Source: Thiodiazotropha sp040506195 (GTDB taxonomy: Bacteria; Pseudomonadota; Gammaproteobacteria; Chromatiales; Chromatiaceae). From it: a stretch of DNA of 64,000 bases. Made by a program: the position numbers and the translations under genes. The stretch is taken from NCBI GenBank assembly GCA_040506195.1, contig JBEVXH010000008.1, forward strand, positions 124,001 to 188,000, given 5' to 3'. Shown here in pieces: positions 51,396 through 59,663 of this stretch. Position 1 is the stretch's first letter. Every line of letters begins with the position of its first letter. A model generated the notes under the pieces. It saw nothing but the letters and a program-made list of their open reading frames with translations. It was not told the origin of the DNA and did not search any database.

Positions 51396-52586
51396 ATGGG
51401 GGAACAGAACTATGGAGATTGGGGGTTTTCTACCCAGGCTGTGCGCGTAGGACACCACCGTACACCGGAAGGTGAGCATGCTGAGCCGATCTTTCCGACT
51501 TCCAGCTTCGTCTTCCGCAGCGCTGCCGAGGCCGCGGCGCGATTCAGTGGTGATGAGCCGGGTAACATCTATTCACGCTTCACCAATCCCACGGTAAGAA
51601 CCTTCGAAGAGCGACTGGCGGCGCTGGAGGGGGGAGAGTGTTGCGTCGCTACCGCGTCCGGCATGTCGGCAATCATGTCGACCTGCATCGGCTTACTGCA
51701 GACGGGTGACCACATTGTCTCATCGCAAAGCGTGTTCGGGTCGACCACGATGCTGTTCAACAAGTATCTCACCCGATTCGGCATCGAGACCAGTTATGTC
51801 GACCTCAATGATCCGCAGGCCTGGGAGGCCGCGCTTCGTCCGGAGACGAAACTGCTGTTTCTCGAGACCCCTTCCAACCCATTGACAGATGTGGCTGACA
51901 TTAATCACTTGAGTGAGTTGGCGCATGCCCGTGATTGCCTGCTGGTGGTGGACAACTGCTTTTGCACGCCTGCCCTGCAGCAACCACTCAAGTTGGGGGC
52001 GGACATCGTCATTCACTCGGCAACAAAGTTTCTGGATGGCCAGGGGCGTTGTGTCGGGGGGGCTGTGGTGGGCAGTCAAGAAGTGGTTGGCGATGCTGTG
52101 TTCGGGGTACTGCGAACCGCAGGTCCAACCATGAGTCCATTCAATGCCTGGGTCTTCCTTAAGGGGCTTGAAACACTCGAACTGCGCATGCAAGCCCACT
52201 CACGCAATGCCCAGGTACTGGCCGAATGGCTGGAGCGGCATCCACAGGTCGAGCGTGTCTATTTTCCCGGTCTTGCGAGTCATCCTCAATACGCCCTGGC
52301 GATGAAACAGCAGCGTGCGCCCGGCAGTATCGTCTCTTTCAATGTCAAGGGCGGGCAGCCGGCGGCATGGACAGTCATCGATTCCACCCGGGTACTCTCA
52401 ATCACGGCCAATCTTGGCGATACAAAGACGACCATCACCCATCCGGCGACCACGACACACGGTAGATTGACACCCGAGGAGCGAAGCCAGGCCGGAATAA
52501 AAAACGGTCTGGTGCGCATCGCCGTGGGACTGGAAAATGTTGAGGATATCAAAAACGATTTGGCCCGCGGTCTCGATAGTTTGTGA
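51396..52586 (+). CDS. metZ: O-succinylhomoserine sulfhydrylase
   Basis: A 396-residue PLP enzyme of the Cys/Met metabolism family that makes homocysteine directly from O-succinylhomoserine and sulfide. Marks are FPTSSFVFRSAAEAA, NIYSRFTNPTV, ASGMSAIMSTCIGLL, DNCFCTPALQQPL, the PLP lysine in HSATKFLDGQGR and the substrate region ITANLGDTKTTITHPATTTH. MetZ rather than MetB is suggested by the FPTSSFVF and NIYSRFTNPT forms. Direct sulfhydrylation suits a sulfide-using organism. Its stop overlaps the next gene by four bases (GTGA). Confidence 0.92.
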   Translation: MGEQNYGDWGFSTQAVRVGHHRTPEGEHAEPIFPTSSFVFRSAAEAAARFSGDEPGNIYSRFTNPTVRTFEERLAALEGGECCVATASGMSAIMSTCIGLLQTGDHIVSSQSVFGSTTMLFNKYLTRFGIETSYVDLNDPQAWEAALRPETKLLFLETPSNPLTDVADINHLSELAHARDCLLVVDNCFCTPALQQPLKLGADIVIHSATKFLDGQGRCVGGAVVGSQEVVGDAVFGVLRTAGPTMSPFNAWVFLKGLETLELRMQAHSRNAQVLAEWLERHPQVERVYFPGLASHPQYALAMKQQRAPGSIVSFNVKGGQPAAWTVIDSTRVLSITANLGDTKTTITHPATTTHGRLTPEERSQAGIKNGLVRIAVGLENVEDIKNDLARGLDSL

Positions 52587-53173
52587 ACAGCAACGATTTT
52601 CAAAGCCTGCGTGACAAGTGGGACAGGCGCCATGCCGATGCGGATAAACGTCCCACTCCCGCAGAGGTTCTGGAAAAAAATCTGCATCTACTGCCAGCCA
52701 AGGGTACGGCCCTGGATCTTGCCTGTGGAATAGGAGGCAATGCGCTGACCCTGGCGCGTCACGGACTGGATACAGTGGCATGGGATATCTCCCCCGTCGC
52801 CATTCAGCGGCTTAAGACCTATGCCGCAGAAGCGGGATTGAAGAATCTATCAGCAGAAGTGCGTGATGTAGAACAGTTGCCTCCATCACCCAACAGCTTT
52901 GATCTGATAGTCGTCAGTTATTATCTTGAGAGGACCTTGATACCCGATCTGATCGAGGCATTGTTACCGGGTGGTTTGATCCTCTATCAGACCTTCATAC
53001 AGGCTGCCGTGTCGAACCTGGGGCCGAGTAACCCGGCCTTCAGATTGGCGGATAATGAGCTGTTGCAACTGTTCTCCAGTTTGAAACTGCGATATTACTG
53101 TGAGGAGAATCTTTTGGGTAACCCGGAGGAAGGTACGCGGGATGTGGCAATGCTGGTAGCGGAAAAATCATGA
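52583..53173 (+). CDS. Class I SAM-dependent methyltransferase (TehB-like)
   Basis: A 196-residue SAM-dependent methyltransferase. The SAM-binding motif I is ALDLACGIGGNALTLA, followed by the acidic VAWDISPVAIQRL and motif IV FDLIVVSYYLERTLIP. The WDRRHADADKRPTP opening is common in TehB-like enzymes that methylate small toxic compounds such as tellurite or thiols, but the substrate is not shown. It is translationally coupled to metZ (GTG overlaps TGA). Confidence 0.85.
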   Translation: MNSNDFQSLRDKWDRRHADADKRPTPAEVLEKNLHLLPAKGTALDLACGIGGNALTLARHGLDTVAWDISPVAIQRLKTYAAEAGLKNLSAEVRDVEQLPPSPNSFDLIVVSYYLERTLIPDLIEALLPGGLILYQTFIQAAVSNLGPSNPAFRLADNELLQLFSSLKLRYYCEENLLGNPEEGTRDVAMLVAEKS

Positions 53174-53218
53174 CAAGCTAGAATCCGATACGAGTGATGG
53201 TTGGCTAACAGAACAAAG

Positions 53219-53320
53219 CCGCAAATGAACGCCAATCACCATGAATCGACGCCAAAACATATACTGAATCACCACATCATCTATTTGCAAAAATCTGTGG
53301 TGATTGGCGTTCATTTACGG
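53219..53320. repeat. 23-base inverted repeat with 56-base loop
   Basis: The left arm (53219-53241, CCGCAAATGAACGC... ending CACCA) and right arm (53298-53320, starting TGGTGATTGGCG) are inverse complements over 23 bases with one mismatch. It sits between convergent genes (methyltransferase and a 67-residue protein). The arm shares its first 14 bases with the repeat at 32010. It may be a small transposon-like element or a bidirectional terminator; there is no T-run. Confidence 0.7.
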
Positions 53321-53406
53321 CAGATAAGGTAGATTGTGGTTCTTCCGCTAAGAATGATGATGCACAAATATCGTAACTGAATACTATTTTGGATCCGATA
53401 CGCGGT

Positions 53407-53610
53407 CTAGTGGGCCACGTGGGTAAAGTCAGTGCCCGGATGTAGTCCGAAGGCCTGTTCCAGGTTCAGCTCTTCAATCAACTGGTCACCAGCCTGCAGG
53501 CCATATTCACGCTGTATTTCGCCAAGCAGCAGGCGTACTGCATTGCGGTTGTAACCGCTGCCGAAGCTGATCTGTTGTTTGATAATCTCGCGTGCCTTGT
53601 CGATAGTCAT
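53407..53610 (-). CDS. Small conserved-looking protein of unknown function
   Basis: A 67-residue soluble protein with a mainly helical sequence starting MTIDKAREIIKQQ, then FGSGYNRNAVRLLLGEI, ending with an acidic and His-containing tail (GLHPGTDFTHVAH). I chose the ATG at 53610 because the longer in-frame reading from 53706 has no family-like character. It is divergent from the persulfide dioxygenase gene. I do not recognise the function. Confidence 0.6.
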   Translation of the reverse strand: MTIDKAREIIKQQISFGSGYNRNAVRLLLGEIQREYGLQAGDQLIEELNLEQAFGLHPGTDFTHVAH

Positions 53611-53752
53611 GGGTAAATCACTATACGTTATTGGAAATAGTAGCAAACCATCGGCTGAACATTTCCCTGAAACCCCCTGGGTTGAATGATCTTTGACTAC
53701 CCTCATCTAATGACAATAATACACCTCAACAGGGGCGTAGGCGGTAACTATT

Positions 53753-54445
53753 GTGAAGATACACATACGACAGCTATTCGACCGACAATCGAGCACCTAT
53801 ACCTACCTGGTATGGGAAGCAAACAGCCGTGAGGCGGCGATTATCGACTCTGTGAACGTACAGATTGAACGTGACGTCAGGTTGATCGATGAGTTGGGCC
53901 TGACCCTGAAAGTCGCCTTGGAAACCCATATTCACGCAGACCACATCACAGGAAGCGGAAAGCTTCGCGAACGGCTGGGCTGTCAAGTGGCGCTGCATGA
54001 AAAGGCGGCATGCGATTGTACTGATCTCAAGCTGAGCGATGGCGATATCGTTCGTCTGGGTAATGCAAAGCTCGAGATCATCTACACGCCGGGGCATACC
54101 GATAACGATATCTCCGTTCATGCCGAAGGAGTGGTTTTTACCGGCGATATCCTCTTGATACGCGGCAGTGGCCGTACTGACTTTCAGTCGGGGGACCCTG
54201 GCTTGTCCTACGACTCAATCACCCGACGGTTGTTCACCCTTGCGGATGATACGGTGATATATCCAGCCCATGACTATAACGGTTTCACCAGTAGCACGGT
54301 GGGTGAAGAGAAGCGTTGCAATCCCAGGTTGGGGAACGCAACCCCACGTAGTGACTATATTCAAATCATGCAGGCAATGAAGCTGGACAAGCCGGAGCAC
54401 ATGGATATCGCGATACCCGGTAATCTGGCGTGTGGCCTGAAATAA
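53753..54445 (+). CDS. Persulfide dioxygenase (ETHE1-type metallo-beta-lactamase fold)
   Basis: A 230-residue non-heme iron enzyme that oxidises glutathione persulfide to sulfite. Marks are METAL-binding THIHADHITG, the PGHTDNDIS loop His, TGDILLIRGSGRTDFQSG (the GRTDFQ loop is typical of ETHE1-like enzymes) and YPAHDYNG. The glutathione needed is made by gshA nearby. It starts with GTG. It is followed directly by a TPR protein whose ATG begins one base after the TAA stop. Confidence 0.92.
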   Translation: MKIHIRQLFDRQSSTYTYLVWEANSREAAIIDSVNVQIERDVRLIDELGLTLKVALETHIHADHITGSGKLRERLGCQVALHEKAACDCTDLKLSDGDIVRLGNAKLEIIYTPGHTDNDISVHAEGVVFTGDILLIRGSGRTDFQSGDPGLSYDSITRRLFTLADDTVIYPAHDYNGFTSSTVGEEKRCNPRLGNATPRSDYIQIMQAMKLDKPEHMDIAIPGNLACGLK

Positions 54446-54751
54446 ATGCAACGAGAAAACCTGGAAAAGATGCTCGAACAGGGGAATGACAACGCCCTGT
54501 TACGCTATACATTGGGTTCGCTCTGTTTGAAGGAAAAGGATGCGGATATGGCCGTATGGCATCTGGCCGAGGCGCTGAAACAAGATCCAAACCATTCAGC
54601 AAGTTGGAAATTGTATGGTAAGGCGCTGGCCGCATTGAACAGGGAGGAAGAGGCAAGGAAGGCCTATCGGAAGGGGATTGCAGTAGCTGAGGCCCGCGGG
54701 GATGTCCAGGCAGCCAAAGAGATGGGTGTCTTTTTGAAGCGGCTCGAATAA
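54446..54751 (+). CDS. Small TPR-repeat protein
   Basis: A 101-residue protein built of tetratricopeptide repeats: LEQGNDNALLRYTLGSLCLKEKDADMAVWHLAEALKQDPNHSASWKLYGKAL (in segments) followed by a partial third unit (EEARKAYRKGIAVAEARGD). TPRs mediate protein contacts. It starts one base after the persulfide dioxygenase stop, so it is co-translated with it and may be a partner or scaffold of that enzyme. No signal peptide. Confidence 0.82.
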   Translation: MQRENLEKMLEQGNDNALLRYTLGSLCLKEKDADMAVWHLAEALKQDPNHSASWKLYGKALAALNREEEARKAYRKGIAVAEARGDVQAAKEMGVFLKRLE

Positions 54752-54903
54752 GAATCTGAAAACGGGCATATTAGTTTAACCCTCGGTACCCGGTGGTCAT
54801 CTTTATCAGACCGGCAATGACTATTGAGTTTCAATTAAATTGGAAGCAATGATTGGTCAGCCAATCACTTAAAAATTTAAATAATCGAAGAGTCAGGACG
54901 GAT

Positions 54904-55842
54904 ATGGATCAACCCGATAAGCAACAGGTCAAAGAGTACCTGCTACAACTGCAACAGACGATTTGCTGTGCGTTGGAAGAGGAGGATGGAAAAGCACGCT
55001 TTTTCCAGGATAGCTGGCAGCGTGAGCCCGGCGCGCACCTGGGAGGAGGGGGTATCAGCGCGATCCTCCAGGAGGGTGAAGTATTCGAACAGGCCGGAGT
55101 CAATTTTTCCCATGTCACCGGCGATCAGTTGCCCGGCTCGGCGACCGCACATCGACCGGAACTGGCGGGACGCGCCTTCGAAGCCATGGGTGTCTCCCTG
55201 GTCATTCATCCCGACAACCCCTATGTACCCACATCGCATGCCAATCTCCGTTTTTTTATCGCAGAAAAAGCTGATCAGTCGCCGGTATGGTGGTTTGGCG
55301 GCGGATTCGATCTCACGCCCTACTACGGCAATGACGAGGATTGCCGGCATTGGCACAAAATGGCCAATCTGGCCTGCCGCCCCTTTGGTGACGACGTGTA
55401 CGCCAAATACAAGGCCTGGTGCGATGACTATTTCTATCTCAAACACCGCCAGGAGCCGCGCGGCATCGGCGGCCTCTTCTTCGATGATCTCAATGAGTGG
55501 GGATTTGAAAAGTGCTTCGATTTCATGCAGAGCGTGGGTGATCACTATCTTCTGGCCTACATGCCGATCGTAAAACGACGCCGCGATAGCGGGTATGGCG
55601 AACGGGAGCGCAATTTTCAGCTCTATCGCCGCGGCCGATACGTGGAGTTCAATCTGGTTTACGATCGGGGCACACTGTTCGGTCTGCAGTCGGGGGGGCG
55701 TACAGAATCGATACTGATGTCCCTGCCGCCCCTGGTGCGCTGGCAATACAACTGGCAGCCGGAACCGGGCAGTGCGGAGGCGCTACTCTATGATCGTTAT
55801 CTCAAGCCGAGGGAATGGTTAGAGCCCGTTGACAGGCCCTAG
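54904..55842 (+). CDS. hemF: Oxygen-dependent coproporphyrinogen III oxidase
   Basis: Converts coproporphyrinogen III to protoporphyrinogen IX using oxygen. From the ATG at 54904 (AGGA upstream) it is 312 residues, against 299 in E. coli. Marks are HLGGGGISAIL, a SHANLRFFIAEK segment, the WWFGGGFDLTPYYGNDED core and a DYFYLKHRQEPRGIGGLFFDD motif. The last codons GTT GAC AGG CCC TAG are the dispersed repeat, so its stop lies in the repeat. Confidence 0.95.
   Translation: MDQPDKQQVKEYLLQLQQTICCALEEEDGKARFFQDSWQREPGAHLGGGGISAILQEGEVFEQAGVNFSHVTGDQLPGSATAHRPELAGRAFEAMGVSLVIHPDNPYVPTSHANLRFFIAEKADQSPVWWFGGGFDLTPYYGNDEDCRHWHKMANLACRPFGDDVYAKYKAWCDDYFYLKHRQEPRGIGGLFFDDLNEWGFEKCFDFMQSVGDHYLLAYMPIVKRRRDSGYGERERNFQLYRRGRYVEFNLVYDRGTLFGLQSGGRTESILMSLPPLVRWQYNWQPEPGSAEALLYDRYLKPREWLEPVDRP
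55828..55842 (+). repeat. Dispersed motif copy 7
   Basis: GTTGACAGGCCCTAG, one change from consensus, overlapping the 3' end of hemF: it encodes the final Val-Asp-Arg-Pro and the stop codon. The DUF938 methyltransferase begins 12 bases later. Confidence 0.75.
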
Positions 55843-55854
55843 CGTAACCACACC

Positions 55855-56445
55855 ATGAAACCCTACTCAGAAGCCTGTGATGAGAACAAAGCGCCGATCC
55901 TGAAAGTACTTCTACGCCTGTTCCGTGATGTTCAGACCGTCCTTGAGATCGGCAGCGGTACCGGCCAGCATGCGGTCCACTTCGCTGCCGCCATGCCCCA
56001 CCTAACCTGGCAGACCAGTGACATGGAGGAGAATCACCCGGGGATCCGTGCCTGGTTGCGGGAGGCCGCTTTGCCCAATGTCCGCAATCCGGTCGGGCTG
56101 GATGTGAGCCGTGCATGGCCTGCCGGGGAGTATGATGCGATCTTCAGTGCCAATACCACCCACATCATGTCATGGCCTGAAGTCGAACTGATGTTCCAGG
56201 GAGTCGGGCAGGTGCTGAAACGAGGAGGCTGTTTCGCACTCTATGGCCCATTCAATTATCAGGGAGGGTATACCAGCGAAAGCAATCAAAGGTTTGATCA
56301 GTGGCTGAAATCAAGGGATCCCTTGAGTGGTATTCGGGATTTCGAGATGCTTGATGAACTCGCCGCTGTAAATCATCTGATCTTCTCCGAGGATGTGGAG
56401 ATGCCTGTGAATAACCGAATTCTGGTGTGGTACAGGGATCGCTGA
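55855..56445 (+). CDS. DUF938 family SAM-dependent methyltransferase
   Basis: A 196-residue enzyme with the family start KPYSEACDENKAPIL, SAM motif I in LEIGSGTGQHAVHFA, a DMEENHPGIRAWL segment and motif IV in YDAIFSANTTHIMSW. The DUF938 family is widespread in Proteobacteria but without a known substrate. It is on the same strand 12 bases after hemF, separated only by the repeat. Confidence 0.85.
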   Translation: MKPYSEACDENKAPILKVLLRLFRDVQTVLEIGSGTGQHAVHFAAAMPHLTWQTSDMEENHPGIRAWLREAALPNVRNPVGLDVSRAWPAGEYDAIFSANTTHIMSWPEVELMFQGVGQVLKRGGCFALYGPFNYQGGYTSESNQRFDQWLKSRDPLSGIRDFEMLDELAAVNHLIFSEDVEMPVNNRILVWYRDR

Positions 56446-56624
56446 GCGGTACGCGAACACTCTCGCAGAAACAATTTCAGGTGTATTTAATCTGTTGAAG
56501 AACATGGAGATATCTTCTTCCCTTGCGGTTCAGGCGTGGTTCAGTTTCAACCTCGTAAGCTTTAACCATATCGAGAGAGTGACTCACAAGTCAGGATTAA
56601 AGCTGAGAGACCAGGAGAGAAGAG

Positions 56625-57158
56625 ATGAAGACAGAGGCATTGACAATGGGTACAGCACTCATGATTGCATCGATGACAGCCGCTGCCGGTCAGCGCGACT
56701 ACTTTCACGATACGGCCAAGGTTATCGATGTTGAGCCGATCTACCGCAATGTAGAGGTTTCGTATCCCGAGAGAGAGTGCTGGGATCAAGAGATCGACCG
56801 CTATCATCCGGATGGACGCCGTTACACCGGCACGGTTTTGGGCGGTATCATCGGTGGTGTGGTAGCGAACAAGATCAGTCGAGGCCGCGGTCGAGGCAGA
56901 GATGCCGCCACCCTGGCGGGCACTCTGCTCGGTGGCGCCATCGGTCACGATCTCAGTCAGCAGCACCGGGGCGGGCACCGCACCACATCGGTGGAACGCC
57001 GTTGTGAAGTCACACACCACAGCCGTTATGAGGAACAATTGGTCGGCTATGATGTAACATATCGGTATAAGGGGCGTGAATTCACTACCCGCACCAGCAA
57101 TCATCCCGGGAAACGGATTCCGGTTGCAGTAACTGTCAGACCAGTGGGTGATGATTAG
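56625..57158 (+). CDS. Glycine-zipper 2TM domain envelope protein
   Basis: A 177-residue secreted protein with a signal peptide, a repeat-free N-terminal segment (about 25-65) and a glycine-zipper membrane hairpin (about 65-108) with TGTVLGGIIGGVVANKI and AATLAGTLLGGAIGHDL. The C-terminal part includes a CEVTHHSRYEEQLVGYDVTYRY beta segment. It belongs to the Rickettsia-17kDa/SlyB-like envelope proteins of unclear role. A PepSY protein and a two-component system follow on the same strand. Confidence 0.85.
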   Translation: MKTEALTMGTALMIASMTAAAGQRDYFHDTAKVIDVEPIYRNVEVSYPERECWDQEIDRYHPDGRRYTGTVLGGIIGGVVANKISRGRGRGRDAATLAGTLLGGAIGHDLSQQHRGGHRTTSVERRCEVTHHSRYEEQLVGYDVTYRYKGREFTTRTSNHPGKRIPVAVTVRPVGDD

Positions 57159-57184
57159 AGCCAACACTACACAAACCCAAGACG

Positions 57185-57451
57185 ATGACGAATAGAACCC
57201 GATTCATATCCGAGATGCTGTTGTGCGCACTGCTGCTGATATTCAGCCTCTATGCCAAAGGCGATATGAGCCTGGATCAAGCGGTGGAGCAGGCCAAACA
57301 GCGCCTGGGGGGTCGAGTGATCTCCGCCGAGACGCGGGAACGTGATGGCAAACGGGTTCACAACGTCCGTATCCTTACCGAGGACGGCAAGGTGCGTAGA
57401 TTGCGGATCAATGCCGAAGGCGGTCGTCGTCACCACAAGGGTCGCCGTTGA
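57185..57451 (+). CDS. PepSY-domain periplasmic protein
   Basis: An 88-residue protein with a signal peptide (to about KGD) and one PepSY domain (DQAVEQAKQRLGGRVISAETRERDGKRVHNVRILTEDGKVRRLRIN, in pieces), ending in a basic His/Arg tail. Small PepSY proteins are often encoded just upstream of PhoPQ-type sensor genes, and here the two-component genes start 95 bases later, so it may tune the sensor. Confidence 0.82.
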   Translation: MTNRTRFISEMLLCALLLIFSLYAKGDMSLDQAVEQAKQRLGGRVISAETRERDGKRVHNVRILTEDGKVRRLRINAEGGRRHHKGRR

Positions 57452-57546
57452 TTGGTGCGTTCAACAACTGACCATGAATCTCGGAACAGGCTGTTTTCAG
57501 CGATTTTCAACTGACCTGACGATAAGTCCAGGTATCGGATCTGCAG

Positions 57547-58221
57547 ATGCGTGTACTATTAGTAGAGGATGAAGCGGATATTCGCGAGCCGTTGGCGGAT
57601 AAACTGCGCAAGCAGGGTTATACCGTAGATAGTGCCGAGGATGGTGCCGCCGGACTGTTTCTCGGCAGGGAGTATGGCATCGATGTGGGTATCGTCGATA
57701 TCGGATTGCCGAAGCTGTCGGGGATCGAGTTGATCAGGGAGCTGCGTAAGCTGGACAAGCACTTTCCGATTCTGATTCTGACCGCCCGCGGCAACTGGCA
57801 GGACAAGGTAGAGGGACTGGAGGCGGGTGCCGATGACTATCTGGTCAAACCTTTCCACGTGGAGGAACTGCTGGCCCGTCTCAATGCACTGTTGCGGCGT
57901 ACCGGCGGTTGGTCGCAACCGGTGCTTTCGGGTGGTCCGGTGGAACTCGATACCCGTACCCAGTCGGTCACCCTGCATGGCGATCCGGTGGAATTGACAG
58001 CCTATGAATACAAGGTGCTCGAGTACATGATGCTGCATGCCGGTAAGGTAATCTCCAAGACCGATCTTACTGAGCATATCTACGACCAGGATTGGGATCG
58101 CGACAGTAACACCATCGAGGTGTTCGTACGCCGCCTGCGAAAAAAGCTCGATCCGGATGAGCGCTACAAACCGATAGAAACGCTCCGTGGCCGAGGTTAT
58201 CGCTTTGCCCTCGAACGCTGA
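57547..58221 (+). CDS. OmpR/PhoP-family response regulator
   Basis: A 224-residue transcription factor. The receiver domain has the phosphoacceptor Asp51 (GIVDIGLPKLSG) and the conserved Lys in YLVKPFHVEELLARL. The C-terminal winged-helix DNA-binding domain (about 125-222) has KTDLTEHIYDQDWDRDSNTIEVFVRRLRKKL and RGRGYRF. Its sensor kinase follows after 40 bases. The PhoP-like sequence in the linker and DNA-binding parts suggests a PhoPQ-type system sensing envelope stress or divalent cations. Confidence 0.93.
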   Translation: MRVLLVEDEADIREPLADKLRKQGYTVDSAEDGAAGLFLGREYGIDVGIVDIGLPKLSGIELIRELRKLDKHFPILILTARGNWQDKVEGLEAGADDYLVKPFHVEELLARLNALLRRTGGWSQPVLSGGPVELDTRTQSVTLHGDPVELTAYEYKVLEYMMLHAGKVISKTDLTEHIYDQDWDRDSNTIEVFVRRLRKKLDPDERYKPIETLRGRGYRFALER

Positions 58222-58261
58222 TCCTTTCCACTGTTACCAATAAGGGAGCAAAACGGCCTGG

Positions 58262-59620
58262 ATGGGACAAGTTCGTACCTTCTCCATACATCAACGCCTG
58301 TTGTTGGCGGCCAGTCTGGTATTGAGCGCCTTTCTTGGATTGACGGGACTGGCCCTCGACAAGGCGTTCCGTTCGGCCAGTGAAGAGGCGCTACAGGCAC
58401 GCCTTTACAGTAGTGTCTATGCACTTTTAGCGGCGGCAGAGGAGGATGAAGCGGGACGACTCAGGATGCCTCAGGTTCTGACCGATCCCCGTTTCAATCG
58501 ACCGGAATCGGGACTTTATGCCCAGGTCAGCGGCAAGCAGGAGAGCTACCTCTGGATATCCCCCTCTTCTGTAGGCCACAAGCTTGGCTTTGTACGCCAA
58601 ATGCAGCCGGGTGAGTCGAAATTCGAACGATTCAAGCTCGACGGCGCCGCAACCATGGGATTGAGCTTCGGTGTGGTTTGGGAGGATTTCCAAGGCCGTG
58701 AACTGCAATATGTCCTGGCGGTGGCAGAGGACTTGAAACCGTTGCAGGAACAGATTGCCGCATTCCGCGACACCCTTTTTCTTTGGCTTGGCGGTGCAGC
58801 GCTGCTGCTGTTGCTGGTACAGGGCTGGGTGTTGCGCTGGGGATTGCATCCGTTGCGGGAAGTGGCGCAGGCGCTGACCGAGATTGAGTCGGGTCGCGAG
58901 GATCAACTGAAGGGAGACTATCCGAAGGAGCTGAATCGTCTGACCTCGAATATCAACTCCCTGATTCGCCATGCCCAGGCCCGTCAACAGCGTTATCGTG
59001 ACAGTCTCGGTGACCTTGCCCATAGCCTCAAGACACCACTGGCGGTTTTACAGGGTGTCGCTGAGAATGAAAGTGACAATCAGCAGGCAATTAAAAATAC
59101 GCTGCGCGAACAGGTCGAGCGCATGAACCAGATCGTCAGCCACCAGCTGCAACGGGCAGCAGCCTCAGGGGGCAGCGTGCTGACCCAAAACCTGTTCGTC
59201 AAACCGCTGGTGGAACGTATCGCGGGCTCTCTGGATAAGGTCTATCGGGAACAGAGAATAACCTGGGATCTTGATGTTGCAGAGGGGGTCCTTTTCCGTG
59301 GCGATGAGGGCGATCTTATGGAACTTATGGGGAACCTGATGGAAAACGCCTGCAAATACGGTCATGGCCATGTCCGGATCAAGGCAGTAACAGGGAAAGA
59401 TCTCCATCTAAGCGTGGAGGATAATGGAAAGGGTATTTCAGGAGATCAGGTGCAATCGGTGTTACAGCGAGGACATCGTGCCGACCAGCGGCTACCCGGT
59501 CAGGGAATCGGACTTTCGGTCGCTGCCGATATTGTTGCCGCGTATGGGGGTCGGATCGAAATAGGTGTGGCCGAACAGTTGGGTGGCGCGGCTGTGCAGG
59601 TTTATCTCCCCGGAGGATGA
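58262..59620 (+). CDS. PhoQ-like sensor histidine kinase
   Basis: A 452-residue sensor with two membrane helices (about 12-32 and 173-192) around a periplasmic sensing domain of about 130 residues, a HAMP-like linker and a kinase core. The phosphoacceptor His is in DLAHSLKTPLAVL. The ATPase has the N-box in NLMENACKYG, G1 in VEDNGKGIS and G2 in GQGIGLSVAADIV. The LAHSLKTPL form is typical of PhoQ. It partners with the preceding regulator. Confidence 0.93.
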   Translation: MGQVRTFSIHQRLLLAASLVLSAFLGLTGLALDKAFRSASEEALQARLYSSVYALLAAAEEDEAGRLRMPQVLTDPRFNRPESGLYAQVSGKQESYLWISPSSVGHKLGFVRQMQPGESKFERFKLDGAATMGLSFGVVWEDFQGRELQYVLAVAEDLKPLQEQIAAFRDTLFLWLGGAALLLLLVQGWVLRWGLHPLREVAQALTEIESGREDQLKGDYPKELNRLTSNINSLIRHAQARQQRYRDSLGDLAHSLKTPLAVLQGVAENESDNQQAIKNTLREQVERMNQIVSHQLQRAAASGGSVLTQNLFVKPLVERIAGSLDKVYREQRITWDLDVAEGVLFRGDEGDLMELMGNLMENACKYGHGHVRIKAVTGKDLHLSVEDNGKGISGDQVQSVLQRGHRADQRLPGQGIGLSVAADIVAAYGGRIEIGVAEQLGGAAVQVYLPGG

Positions 59621-59663
59621 AGACCTTCCAACCATTCAGAAAAAGGGTCGGTGATCTAATCGT

